A model generated the notes under the pieces. The model did not search any database. It worked only from the letters and a program-made list of their open reading frames with translations, and was not told where the DNA came from. Position numbers and translations under genes: made by a program. Positions 54,330 to 62,656 of a DNA stretch of 64,000 nt are shown here, in pieces. This DNA comes from Pseudoflavonifractor phocaeensis (lineage in GTDB: Bacteria > Bacillota > Clostridia > Oscillospirales > Oscillospiraceae): NCBI RefSeq assembly GCF_021531815.1, contig NZ_JADYUM010000001.1:220988-284987 (forward strand), in the 5' to 3' direction. Each line of letters opens with the position of its first letter. The first letter of the stretch is position 1.

Positions 54330-54569
54330 TTAAGCAGGCCTGCCCAGATCGCCTTGTACAGAGCGAATAGGCGTCTTATGCCTTTCATAATAATCCAGAA
54401 TAGCTTCTAAACGCAGGAGCCTGTGACTCCCTACTTGCAGGTACTCCAACTCTCCCGCATCCATAAGGCGGCGGATCGTATTCTCACCAATTCCGCTGAT
54501 ACGGGCAAGCTCTTTCGCATTTACCAATAAAGGCATAGGCATAACCATGGCATTCTTCTTCGCGCTCAT
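54330..54569 (-). CDS. Excisionase-type HTH protein
   Basis: 79-aa MerR/excisionase-like DNA-binding protein. PLLVNAKELARISGIGENTI and RRLMDAGELEYLQVGSHRLL form the winged helix; a basic C-terminal tail follows. ATG at 54569 follows GGAAGGA. Located directly upstream of int, it is the likely recombination directionality factor. Confidence 0.82.
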   Translation of the reverse strand: MSAKKNAMVMPMPLLVNAKELARISGIGENTIRRLMDAGELEYLQVGSHRLLRLEAILDYYERHKTPIRSVQGDLGRPA

Positions 54570-54701
54570 AAAATCAGATCCTTCCTTAAGTTTTTTTGCT
54601 TTACTATATTAAAATAATACTCGGCAGTAACAGGCGGCTCATACGCTACGAGGAACTACTTATTGGTGATGGAACACTTAAAAGCACAGGTTTCCAAGTG
54701 T

Positions 54702-56204
54702 TCATGCGCTTTGTTCCATTGTTCCACCGTTTTCATCCTTATGGACAGAGATTCCTCGGAAGCCTCTCAGGTTCTCGCCCTCAGCACGGATGCGACATCG
54801 AGATATACCCGGCAGAGTCGCAATCATGCTCTGCATGACTTGATTTTTTACTGGATCGAAACCATTGAGAGCACAATAAGCACGATAGGACTCGCATAGG
54901 TCTCTACCGAATACATAGCTTCCCTCTTTAATCACACACCAGTCTTTGATAAAAGCGTGAACAGAACTCTGAGTCTCTGCATAAGCGTTCAAAAAGTGGC
55001 ATGTGTCGGCCGGAAGCGTGAACTGGTAGTTTCTCTCGTACAACAACGCAAGAGCATCCATTGCAATGGAGAAAATCTCATTACGCTCACTGAGCAGTTT
55101 ATTCAGGAGGTTCTTGTCTTGCTTGTCTTTCGGGATACTGACATCAAATATCACGACGCAAAGCCGGTTAACAAACGCTCGAGTCATGTCCGTATCTTTA
55201 GTCTCTGGCAGCGTATTCCCTGCAAAGAGAAGTTTACAGGTCGGTGTAAAATAGAAGGGTGCCTTTCCCTTGAACTCTCCACACATTCGATCTCCCCCGG
55301 TGATTGACTTGAAGTTGGAGATGTCTCTTAGGGCGCTACCCTTGATCTCGCCTGCTACGTTCAACTTTTTCCCCAGCATCTCAGCCACCATAAACTTTTC
55401 ACCGAGCCGATGGAGTGGGATGTTGACAACAAGACGCTTATCCAGTAACGCGGAAGCAAAGTTCAGCAGAATGGATTTGCCGCTGTCTGGCGCACCGTGC
55501 AGGAAAAAGGCACTCTTAGCACCTGTTGCGTCACTAAGAATATAGCCAAGTACCTCAAGCAACTGCTGTCTCTTTTCTTTGTTGCCTTCAAGTGAAGTGG
55601 CGCAAAACTGTTCAAATACCGGGCAGCCGTTTCTTTCATCAGGCAGTAGATAATCGGCATTTACACAGTAGGTATACAGGCTCTGTGGAGAGTGCTTCCA
55701 TAGCTGTCCAGTCCGCCAATCCAGTTCACCAGACAGGCAGTTGATTCGGAACGGGTCAGCGTTGACATCTTCTGCACAAATCTGAATATCCGGATCGTTG
55801 AATAGCGCCCTTACGATATCATCCATGTCTTTCTGCGTCAGATTCCATACCTGCTCTGCCAGTGCCTTTTGTACAAAGACAAGCGGGGCAGGAATAGGGG
55901 CGTAGCAGAAACTCTTTTTATCATAAGCCAGCAGTTCCTTATTCTCCAAAACCTTGACATGATGATCGGCAGCAACCCGGTTTGCGAAGCTCCGAACGGC
56001 TCGCGCCTTCTTGTTCAATGGGACATCCACGGCAGGAATCTCGACGGAGGGTTCGTCATCCTCTTCCTGTTCGAATAGAATATCCGCCGAAAGTGGAAGA
56101 TCGTTCATAAGAGAATCTTCTGATTCTTCAAAATCAGAATCGAAATCAAAATTGAGCAGAGAATGCTCATCATAGTTGTTGTAGCGATGATGCTTCTTAG
56201 ACAT
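54702..56204 (-). CDS. D5/P4-type replicative helicase
   Basis: 500-aa superfamily 3 helicase of the phage P4/D5 primase C-terminal family, for element replication. Walker A is FFLHGAPDSGKSILLN (about 255), Walker B-like LNVAGEIKGSAL, and the sensor stretch LLFAGNTLPETKDTD; a winged-helix tail ends near 490. The N-terminal 60 residues are acidic and low complexity. ATG at 56204 follows GGAGG by nine bases. There is no primase catalytic motif, so priming must come from elsewhere. Confidence 0.87.
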   Translation of the reverse strand: MSKKHHRYNNYDEHSLLNFDFDSDFEESEDSLMNDLPLSADILFEQEEDDEPSVEIPAVDVPLNKKARAVRSFANRVAADHHVKVLENKELLAYDKKSFCYAPIPAPLVFVQKALAEQVWNLTQKDMDDIVRALFNDPDIQICAEDVNADPFRINCLSGELDWRTGQLWKHSPQSLYTYCVNADYLLPDERNGCPVFEQFCATSLEGNKEKRQQLLEVLGYILSDATGAKSAFFLHGAPDSGKSILLNFASALLDKRLVVNIPLHRLGEKFMVAEMLGKKLNVAGEIKGSALRDISNFKSITGGDRMCGEFKGKAPFYFTPTCKLLFAGNTLPETKDTDMTRAFVNRLCVVIFDVSIPKDKQDKNLLNKLLSERNEIFSIAMDALALLYERNYQFTLPADTCHFLNAYAETQSSVHAFIKDWCVIKEGSYVFGRDLCESYRAYCALNGFDPVKNQVMQSMIATLPGISRCRIRAEGENLRGFRGISVHKDENGGTMEQSA

Positions 56205-56436
56205 AGAAATCGTCCTCCTTAGAAATTCGTTACTCAAAGATCTTTGACAGCAAGGAGATTACCACGAAAAAGATGTGTCAGCATGCTTCTCATTTCCAAA
56301 ACCGCCCAAATAAATTTTATAGAAAATCAATATATAGTGTTTCAATTGTTTATTAAAAGGTAATATTTCATTTCAATAACTATATATTGAAATAAAAAAC
56401 TTAAAATCTAACATTTTTTGAAGCGGAGAATTTGAC
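56205..56436. repeat. AT-rich gap with inverted repeat
   Basis: Very AT-rich, between the leftward helicase gene and a rightward unknown gene. TCAATATATAGT (56327-56338) pairs perfectly with ACTATATATTGA (56379-56390). It may hold divergent promoters, an operator or the element's replication origin; I cannot tell which. Confidence 0.5.
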
Positions 56437-57408
56437 ATGTGTGAATATAGTGATATAATAAAAAGTTTTGATAAAAGCGATATTATATATGAACGTTTAG
56501 CGGATTGGGGGAAAGGTGGTAAAACGTCTTGGATTTCCCCCCTTCATTCCTCTGCATTTGTCGCGCTATATAGAGGATTTTATCAACACCAAAAGCATTT
56601 TCCTCTGGAATGCTACGAGCAGCTTGCAGGGTGGGAATGTGGACTGTACCAGGTATTGGATATTAGCAGAGAAGATATTTGCAAGGTACTTCCAATCTTA
56701 CTGACAGCCTATTCCTTCCATTACGCAAGACAATGCATTCCTTTTATACGAAGATTTCTTGCACAAGGAATTCCGAATAGCTGGAAATCTATCGGTCCGC
56801 TTTCCCCAAATTCCTATTACATTGGAGAATATCCAGACAATGATTCGCAAGATATTGCTATGGACACCGGCATTGGCAAACTGTTATCAGGTATAGGCGG
56901 TGCCAGCAAAAAGGAATTAAAGAATTATGCAGCAGCATTCTGCTTTGAACGTCTTCAGACAGTATTTCTCACGATGCCATTTAGCGACACCAGAGTGTCG
57001 GTTACATCAGAGTATATTATTCCCGTGAAAGGCAGCAGTACGTTTTTCAGAAACGTCCACAAGCGAAAGTGGATTACCGATTCGGGGAAAAAAATCAAAG
57101 AAGATGTATACACAGGAGAACGGTTCGAGTTCCATCCTGATGAATTATTGGAATTAGGTTTAAGTTGGATGCATGTTGTCTATATGACAGCAAAAGAAAA
57201 TATTCAGTCCGCAGCCAGTAGACAGCAGAAAGCTGATTTTGCTTGTGAGCCAGATTTATACGCCTGCTACCGTTATTTATGGTATGTACTAAATTCGGAA
57301 AACTTCCCAAAAACCAAATATGATCACTTGAATGCAAGTGAAAGAGATTTTGCTATCATGCGGGATTTGGACAAAATGTTCCCGATCAAAAAAAAATTGC
57401 GACGGTAA
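56437..57408 (+). CDS. Unrecognised AT-rich cargo protein
   Basis: 323-aa protein I do not recognise. It is rich in aromatic residues and Lys, without signal peptide or clear membrane helix, and has a Trp/Tyr-rich N-terminal half (ALYRGFYQHQKHF, YHYAR-type helices) and a central MDTGIGKLLSGIGGASKKEL loop. Its base composition is lower in GC than either neighbour, a sign of recent acquisition. ATG at 56437 follows GCGGAG. It is the only gene reading right in this half of the element, so it is probably cargo; roles such as defence are speculation. Confidence 0.7.
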   Translation: MCEYSDIIKSFDKSDIIYERLADWGKGGKTSWISPLHSSAFVALYRGFYQHQKHFPLECYEQLAGWECGLYQVLDISREDICKVLPILLTAYSFHYARQCIPFIRRFLAQGIPNSWKSIGPLSPNSYYIGEYPDNDSQDIAMDTGIGKLLSGIGGASKKELKNYAAAFCFERLQTVFLTMPFSDTRVSVTSEYIIPVKGSSTFFRNVHKRKWITDSGKKIKEDVYTGERFEFHPDELLELGLSWMHVVYMTAKENIQSAASRQQKADFACEPDLYACYRYLWYVLNSENFPKTKYDHLNASERDFAIMRDLDKMFPIKKKLRR

Positions 57409-57429
57409 ACTTCTACTGTTGAGACATTT

Positions 57430-57642
57430 TTACTGCGGGAGATTTTCCTTTTTTACTCTCCATTGTTTTCCCACACGAAAAGCAGGTAGTTTCCCGGACT
57501 GGACCATCTTGTAGAACGTGTTTTTCCCAATGGCCAGCAACTCCATGACCTCCCGGGGTGTTAGATACTCGTTGATCTGTTCCTCATACCCATCGTCATC
57601 CTGCTCATAACCATAGTTGTCATATTTCTCATCAAATCTCAT
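57430..57642 (-). CDS. Excisionase-family helix-turn-helix protein
   Basis: 70-aa DNA-binding protein: an acidic N-terminal 25 residues (DEKYDNYGYEQDDDGYEEQ) and a MerR-type HTH, YLTPREVMELLAIGKNTFYK, then GKLPAFRVGKQWRVKKENL. It could control the rightward operon that follows or element excision. The upstream start codon is ATG at 57642. Confidence 0.75.
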   Translation of the reverse strand: MRFDEKYDNYGYEQDDDGYEEQINEYLTPREVMELLAIGKNTFYKMVQSGKLPAFRVGKQWRVKKENLPQ

Positions 57643-57727
57643 CGTAAAAATCTCCTTTCGATTTTAGGCATAACGCCTTACATGATTGTTGTCCCTTCTA
57701 ATCCCATTTTGCGTTATTCCGTCCCCT

Positions 57728-57800
57728 TTGACCGTATATTATTAACATGATAAAGAGCCAGAGACCGTAATTTCTCGATGATTACGGCTTCTGGCTCTTT
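57728..57800 (+). promoter_or_regulatory. Promoter-like sequence and attenuator hairpin
   Basis: TTGACC at 57728-57733 with AT-rich DNA after it could be a promoter. AAAGAGCCAGA...TCTGGCTCTTT and CCGTAAT/ATTACGG form a long stem (57752-57800) followed by TTCC, a terminator or attenuator ahead of the amidoligase operon and also suited to stop the leftward HTH transcript's antisense. Confidence 0.5.
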
Positions 57801-57891
57801 TCCTGTTTTGCAGAGAAAATGGCTGTATTTTGACTCTGTAAGCTGCAAATTTGGACGAAAATTATCAAAATCAGGAAAGGAGCGATACCAT

Positions 57892-57975
57892 ATGCTGATC
57901 CGCTTGCTGCGCTTGATCCGCACTGTTTTAGCGGAAATCGTAGGCGTTCTGCTGCGCAAAACTGTTTTGGCGTAA
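57892..57975 (+). CDS. 27-aa amphipathic peptide ORF
   Basis: ATG at 57892 follows GGAAAGGAG by ten bases, a good ribosome site. The peptide is Leu/Ile/Val-rich with evenly spaced Arg (MLIRLLRLIRTVLAEIVGVL then LRKTVLA), forming a basic amphipathic helix. It could be a leader, a membrane-active peptide or a modified product of the downstream operon. Function unknown. Confidence 0.5.
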   Translation: MLIRLLRLIRTVLAEIVGVLLRKTVLA

Positions 57976-58002
57976 CTGCCGCAAGGGAAAAGAAGGGATG
58001 GG

Positions 58003-58125
58003 ATAACCAATGATAAACTGAACCTGGATTCCAAGGACATCCTTGGAATCCTGCTGGCTGCTGCCGCCGCGCTGGTATGTGCGGCAATCGACTATTTTAT
58101 CAAGGAGAATGACGATGATGACTGA
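58003..58125 (+). CDS. 40-codon membrane/acidic-tail ORF without normal start
   Basis: The frame reads TNDKLNLDSKDILGILLAAA, a membrane helix rich in Ala and Leu, then IDYFIKENDDDD and TGA. No ATG, GTG or TTG is in frame after the previous stop; ATA at 58003 is in the normal place after AAGAAGGGA. It lies in the same frame as the 27-aa ORF, separated by its TAA, and its 3' end overlaps the amidoligase start. It may start at ATA, be made by readthrough, or be a broken gene. Confidence 0.45.
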   Translation: MTNDKLNLDSKDILGILLAAAAALVCAAIDYFIKENDDDD

Positions 58126-59227
58126 GACCTTTATCTGCTGCCACTGTGGTCAGACACACCCGCTGGAAAACCGCGTCATGGTGGGTGACGATGCACTTTG
58201 CGAACGCTGTGCCAATGAGGAGACCGTGATTTGCTCCCGCTGCGGAGAGCGTGTTTACCGGGATGATAATGCTGGGGACGAAAACACGCCCTTGTGCCAG
58301 CCCTGCTATGACCGCCACTATACCAGCTGTGAACGCTGCGGGCGTATCATCCACCTGGATGATGCCTACTATGAGGATGACGATGAAGATTGCCCGCTCT
58401 GCTATGACTGCCATACCCATGCGCGTCGGAATAAAATGATCGAAGACTATTATTACAAGCCGGAGCCTCTGTTTCGCGGCGATGGCCCTCGCTATTTCGG
58501 CGTGGAGCTGGAGATCGACGGGGCTGGCGAGGATGACACCAGCGCACAGAAAGTCATGGAGATTGCCAATGGAAACGGCCTTGAGAACCTGTACTGCAAG
58601 CATGACGGTTCCCTGGATGACGGCTTCGAGATGGTAACGCATCCCATGACGCTGGAGTACCACATGAAGGAAATGCCCTGGGCAAGAATCCTCCAGGAAG
58701 CGATCCGCCTGGGCTATACCAGCCATCAGGCTACCACCTGCGGCCTCCATGTCCATGTGAACCGGAATGCCTTTGGTGACACAGAGGAAGCCCAGGACGC
58801 AGTGATTGCCCGCATTCTCTATTTCTTTGAAAAGAACTGGGAGGAACTTCTGAAATTCAGCCGCAGAACGCCACGTCAGCTGGAACGCTGGGCCACCCGC
58901 TACGGCTATAAGGACCAGCCGAAAGAGCTGCTGGACCATGCCAAGAAGGGCTATCACGGCGGACGCTATACCAGCGTGAACCTCACCAATACGGATACCA
59001 TTGAATTCCGAATCTTCCGCGGCACCCTCAAATATAATACCCTCATCGCCACGTTGCAGCTTCTCGACCGAATCTGTGATGTGGCGATTTGTTTGACCGA
59101 TGACCAGATTAAGGCCATGTCCTGGACCACCTTTGCCTCCGGCTGTACGCAGCCTGAGCTGGTACGGTACTTAAAGGAGCAGCGGCTGTATGTCAATGAG
59201 CCTGTGGAGAGTGAGGAGGAAGTCTGA
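58115..59227 (+). CDS. Amidoligase with N-terminal zinc knuckles
   Basis: Predicted glutamine-synthetase-fold amide ligase (Amidoligase_2 family), about 370 aa. The first 110 residues contain six CxxC-type pairs (CCHCG, CERC, CSRCG, CQPC, CERCG, CYDC), like LIM or treble-clef zinc knuckles. The catalytic domain begins RYFGVELEIDG and has LHVHVNRNAF and IEFRIFRGTLKYN motifs. ATG at 58115 has AAGGAG seven bases before it. Its stop overlaps the next gene's start, so it is coupled to the amidotransferase, which could supply ammonia or act on the same peptide. Substrate unknown. Confidence 0.85.
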   Translation: MMTETFICCHCGQTHPLENRVMVGDDALCERCANEETVICSRCGERVYRDDNAGDENTPLCQPCYDRHYTSCERCGRIIHLDDAYYEDDDEDCPLCYDCHTHARRNKMIEDYYYKPEPLFRGDGPRYFGVELEIDGAGEDDTSAQKVMEIANGNGLENLYCKHDGSLDDGFEMVTHPMTLEYHMKEMPWARILQEAIRLGYTSHQATTCGLHVHVNRNAFGDTEEAQDAVIARILYFFEKNWEELLKFSRRTPRQLERWATRYGYKDQPKELLDHAKKGYHGGRYTSVNLTNTDTIEFRIFRGTLKYNTLIATLQLLDRICDVAICLTDDQIKAMSWTTFASGCTQPELVRYLKEQRLYVNEPVESEEEV

Positions 59228-60159
59228 TGTGCTGCCTATTTGGGATGATCGACTGTCACAGACGGTTCGGTGCCAGAGAAAAGGCCCATATCCTCTCTGT
59301 ACTGGCAACAGAATGTGAGGAACGGGGTACCGACGCCACCGGGATCGCTTACTGTACCCATGGCCACCTGAGCATCTATAAGCGCCCTCTGGAGGCCCAC
59401 AGGCTGCGTTTCCATATTCCAGAGGATAGCAGGGTCATCATGGGCCATACCCGCATGACCACCCAGGGAAAGGCCAGCAGAAACCGAAATAATCACCCGT
59501 TCCTGGGAAATGCGGCTGGAGAGATGTTTGCGCTGGCCCACAACGGCATGCTCTACAATGACCATCTCCTGCGCCGAACCAATCATCTGCCGAAAACCAA
59601 AATTGAAACAGACAGCTATATTGCGGTACAGCTGATCGAGCAGAAAAAAGCCCTCGACTTCTCCAGCCTGAAATACATGGCGGAGCAAGTCGAGGGCACT
59701 TTCACATTCACGGTGCTGGATCAGCAGGAAAACCTCTATTTCGTGAAGGGGGACAATCCCCTCTGCCTGTACCACTATCCCCGTTATGGCGTGTATCTGT
59801 ATGCTTCCACTGAAGCCATCCTAATGAGAGCGTTGAATCTCCTACGACTGCCCCTCGGCAAGCCGGATCGCATCGAGTTGGGCTGTGGAGATATTTTGAA
59901 GATCACCGCATCCGGTCGGCAGGCAACAGCATCGTTTAACGCTTCACATCTTGCACAGCACTGGGGATATTGGCCGACATGGACGCCGGAGATAAGGCGG
60001 ACTGGCAAGACCCGGACAGCAGAGCAGGAGTATCTGGACGAACTGAAATCCGTGGCCTGCTGCTATGGGTTCTCACCGGAATCGGTGGATCGTCTGTTGG
60101 AGTCCGGGTTTTCCACGGATGATGTTGAAGAATTCTTGTATGAGGGGGAAATGTACTAA
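59227..60159 (+). CDS. Class II glutamine amidotransferase
   Basis: 310-aa N-terminal nucleophile hydrolase. MCCLFGMID places a Cys at position 2, the class II nucleophile after Met removal; MGHTRMTTQGKASRNRNNHPF and FALAHNGMLYN are the glutamine-binding segments, and the remaining fold is that of GATase_6/7. It probably releases ammonia from glutamine for the amidoligase, or acts as a standalone amidase. ATG overlaps the amidoligase stop (TGATG). Confidence 0.87.
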   Translation: MCCLFGMIDCHRRFGAREKAHILSVLATECEERGTDATGIAYCTHGHLSIYKRPLEAHRLRFHIPEDSRVIMGHTRMTTQGKASRNRNNHPFLGNAAGEMFALAHNGMLYNDHLLRRTNHLPKTKIETDSYIAVQLIEQKKALDFSSLKYMAEQVEGTFTFTVLDQQENLYFVKGDNPLCLYHYPRYGVYLYASTEAILMRALNLLRLPLGKPDRIELGCGDILKITASGRQATASFNASHLAQHWGYWPTWTPEIRRTGKTRTAEQEYLDELKSVACCYGFSPESVDRLLESGFSTDDVEEFLYEGEMY

Positions 60160-60434
60160 TGGGTATTTACGAAATTGACGCCAAGGTGAAAGAACTGCGG
60201 GAACTGCGCAACATGGAGGCTGAGGTGAAATCGGCCATTACCGCCATTGAGGATTCTTTGAAAGCGGAAATGCTGGCAAAGAACACGGATGTGCTGTCCG
60301 GGAAGGACTACACCATCACCTGGAAGACCGTTATCACCAACCGCTTTGACAGTGCGGCGTTCAAGCTGACCCATGCGGATCTGTTCGCCCAGTTCAGCCG
60401 GAGCAGTACTTCCCGGCGGTTTGTCATTGCGTGA
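60159..60434 (+). CDS. Small coiled-coil phage-type protein
   Basis: 91-aa protein: a helical N-terminal half (IDAKVKELRELRNMEAEVKS) and a compact C-terminal domain, YTITWKTVITNRFDSAAFKL, ending RSSTSRRFVIA. This pattern resembles small proteins found beside phage recombination genes. The ATG overlaps the amidotransferase stop by one base, so it is part of the operon. Function unknown. Confidence 0.65.
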   Translation: MGIYEIDAKVKELRELRNMEAEVKSAITAIEDSLKAEMLAKNTDVLSGKDYTITWKTVITNRFDSAAFKLTHADLFAQFSRSSTSRRFVIA

Positions 60435-60446
60435 GGGGGATAGGTC

Positions 60447-60815
60447 ATGCAAGTAGTTGTCGTAGAACCAAAGAAAAAGCCGATGGTGCAGGACATTGGC
60501 TCTGACCTGGAATCCATGCAGAGAATTGCTGGCGGTTTCATCCAAGCCATCTATCCCTTTGATGAGCCTGTGGCACTGATCTGCAACGAGGAAGGGAAAC
60601 TGCTGAATCTACCGCTAAACCGGGCCCTGCGGGATGATGAGGGAAATGTCTATGACATTATCTCCGGGACGTTCTTCCTCTGTGCTGCGCCTCCTGATAG
60701 TAACCACTTTGCGGGCCTGACTGACCGGCAGGTAAAAACGTACATGGAGTGGTTTGCTATGCCGGAGATGTTCCTGAACGTGGGCGGCGATCTGTTCGTC
60801 CTACCGTACCTGTAA
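60447..60815 (+). CDS. DUF3846 protein
   Basis: 122-aa protein with the DUF3846 pattern: IGSDLESMQRIAGGFIQAIY near the start, ALICNEEGKLLNLPLNRALR and DIISGTFFLCAAP. Members are common in clostridial plasmids and conjugative elements next to amidoligase or recombination genes; no function is established. ATG at 60447 follows GAGGGGG. Confidence 0.75.
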   Translation: MQVVVVEPKKKPMVQDIGSDLESMQRIAGGFIQAIYPFDEPVALICNEEGKLLNLPLNRALRDDEGNVYDIISGTFFLCAAPPDSNHFAGLTDRQVKTYMEWFAMPEMFLNVGGDLFVLPYL

Positions 60816-60825
60816 CGTGTACCGT

Positions 60826-60921
60826 TAGGGTGTACCCTATTGGCACAGGCAAAAAGAGTCCCATTAGGGTCGGTTTCCGCATTTTGGCGCGTGCCATCTA
60901 TGGAAGCCACCCTAATGGGAC
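60826..60921. repeat. Candidate res site
   Basis: GTCCCATTAGGGT (60858-60870) and ACCCTAATGGGAC (60909-60921) are perfect inverted copies; TAGGGT-GT-ACCCTA lies near 60830-60845. They stand just ahead of the serine recombinase gene, where resolvases bind res sites or control their own transcription. Confidence 0.6.
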
Positions 60922-60947
60922 ATTTCGTTTGGAAAGGAGTCTTTTTC

Positions 60948-61496
60948 TTGAAAATCGGATACATTCGCGTCAGCACCCAGGAACAGAATACCATCCGTCA
61001 GGAGGCCCTGATGGAAGCCTTGGGCGTAGACGAGGTCTACATCGATCGTATGAGCGGCAAAAATACCAACCGTCCGGAGCTGCAGAAGATGATGGAATAT
61101 GTCCGCAGAGGCGATACCGTCATCGTGGAGTCCATCAGTCGGTTTGCCAGGAACACCCGTGATCTGCTGGAGCTGGTAGAGCAGCTGACCGCAAAGGGTG
61201 TAGAGTTCGTCAGCAAGAAGGAGGACATTGATACCACTACGCCCACCGGAAAATTTATGCTGACCGTGTTTGGAGCCGTGGCGGAGTTGGAGCGGGAGTA
61301 CATCCTGCAGCGCCAGCGGGAGGGTATCGCCATTGCGAAGGAACTGGGAAAATACAAGGGAAGAAAGCCCATCCAAGTGCCGGAGTTTGAACAGATCGTA
61401 GCCAAATGGAGAAGTGGAACTATCACAGCGGCAGAGGCCATGCGGATACTACATATGACAAAAACAACCTTTTACCGCAAGGTCAAGCTGACTTGA
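60948..61496 (+). CDS. Serine recombinase (resolvase family)
   Basis: 182-aa small serine recombinase. Catalytic Ser is in IGYIRVSTQEQN (about 9); DRMSGKNTNRPELQKMM, VIVESISRFARNTRDLLEL and FVSKKEDIDTTTPTGKFML are conserved; the C-terminal helix-turn-helix (TAAEAMRILHMTKTTFYRKV) is complete. The start is TTG at 60948 with AAAGGAG eight bases before. It could resolve element dimers or invert DNA at the flanking repeats. Confidence 0.92.
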   Translation: MKIGYIRVSTQEQNTIRQEALMEALGVDEVYIDRMSGKNTNRPELQKMMEYVRRGDTVIVESISRFARNTRDLLELVEQLTAKGVEFVSKKEDIDTTTPTGKFMLTVFGAVAELEREYILQRQREGIAIAKELGKYKGRKPIQVPEFEQIVAKWRSGTITAAEAMRILHMTKTTFYRKVKLT

Positions 61497-61559
61497 AGGA
61501 AAAAGATACTCCAAAAAGTCACGAAATATGTTACAATGGCCCTGCGAGGTGAGAAAACG

Positions 61560-62156
61560 ATGCTGATGGAAGTGAAGGAACTGCACCGCTCAGAAAAGAG
61601 TATTGTCACGCTGGTTATTGACCCGGATACTGGCATCCGCTATGTGCGTAAAGAGCTGAAAAGCTCGCACCCGGTCTATCAGCAATTGCAATCGCTACAG
61701 CACCACTATCTGCCAAAGATCGTGCAGCTTGAGCAGAATCAAGGCGGTAGTGTATTACTGGAAGAATACATCGACGGCGCAAATCTGGCAGCAATCACCT
61801 TGCCAGAGAAGCAAACCGTTACGCTCATGGAAGAGCTGTGTGAAGTGCTGGTATTTTTGCATCAGCACGGAATTATCCATCGGGACATCAAACCTTCAAA
61901 CCTACTATTAGCTCCGGACGGACACATTCGGCTCATCGATTTTGATGCGGCCCGTGAGGAAAAGCCTGTGGGCGATAGCGATACTCGTTTGCTGGGGACC
62001 AAAGGCTATGCGCCGCCGGAACAGTATGGCTTTGCCCAGACCGACGCCAGAGCAGATATTTACTCTGTGGGCGTCACGATGAAGCAGCTTTTAGGGAAAC
62101 AAGCCGAAAAGCGCCCCTACCGACATATACCTGTCGGTAATCCGGGATCTGTTTGA
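61560..62156 (+). pseudogene. Truncated Ser/Thr protein kinase
   Basis: Eukaryotic-like kinase with RYVRKEL, Lys-containing lobe, VLLEEYIDGANL, HRDIKPSNLLL, LIDFDAAR (DFD for DFG), and GYAPPEQYG with DIYSVGVTMKQLL. The normal sequence stops near codon 187, where it runs into a transposase fragment; the reading frame then ends in a short foreign tail. The lower C-lobe helices are missing, so it is probably inactive. Start ATG at 61560, with AGGTGAG upstream. Confidence 0.82.
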
Positions 62157-62460
62157 CAACAGCATTATTGCGTACAAAACAGGAACAAGTCAAAGTGTTA
62201 ATCTCGTACTGGATACCATCCGTTTGGCAATGCAGAAGGAAAAGAAAGTCGCTGCGGAGTTGCAGCTCCACAGCGACCAAGGGAGTCAGTACACCTCTCA
62301 AGCATACTTTGACCTGACTAAAGAATATGGGATAACTCCGTCCATGTCAAGACGGGGAAATTGCTACGACAATGCTATGGCCGAAAATTTCTTCTCCATC
62401 CTCAAGACTGAGTGCATTTACAGACATCAGGCTGCCACTTTTGAGGAAGCAAGAAGATTG
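62122..62460 (+). mobile_element. IS3-family transposase fragment
   Basis: The frame reads DIYLSVIRDLFDNSIIAYKT, TSQSVNLVLDTIR, LHSDQGSQYTSQAYF and GNCYDNAMAENFFSILKTE, the C-terminal DDE region of IS3 OrfB with the second Asp and the Glu. The first catalytic Asp and everything before it is absent, and the 3' end fades out after EEARRLIDK. It is a remnant joined to the kinase gene. Confidence 0.88.
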
Positions 62461-62572
62461 ATCGACAAGACGCGATTTGTTAAGGTGCCTTTCTGTAAAA
62501 GTTACAAATTGTTCAACAAAATTTGCATAAGGGATACCGGGGCACATGGGAAACACTGTGTAAATACAGAAA

Positions 62573-62604
62573 GAGGCGGCAAGAACATCTATTCTTGCCG
62601 CCTC
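62573..62604 (-). terminator. Terminator of surface protein gene
   Basis: GAGGCGGCAAGAA/TTCTTGCCGCCTC stem (62573-62604), followed by TTTCTG on the minus strand, about 50 bp after the SLH gene stop. Confidence 0.8.
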
Positions 62605-62656
62605 GATTCCTTTTGCCGCTGTTAATCAGCGGCTAAGTCTTTTGTTGTTCCCCGAT

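Noticed and set aside
57714..58040. 108-codon minus-strand frame after the HTH gene
   Set aside because: It crosses the long hairpin at 57752-57800 and the small ORFs, with no ribosome site; better explained as noncoding on that strand.
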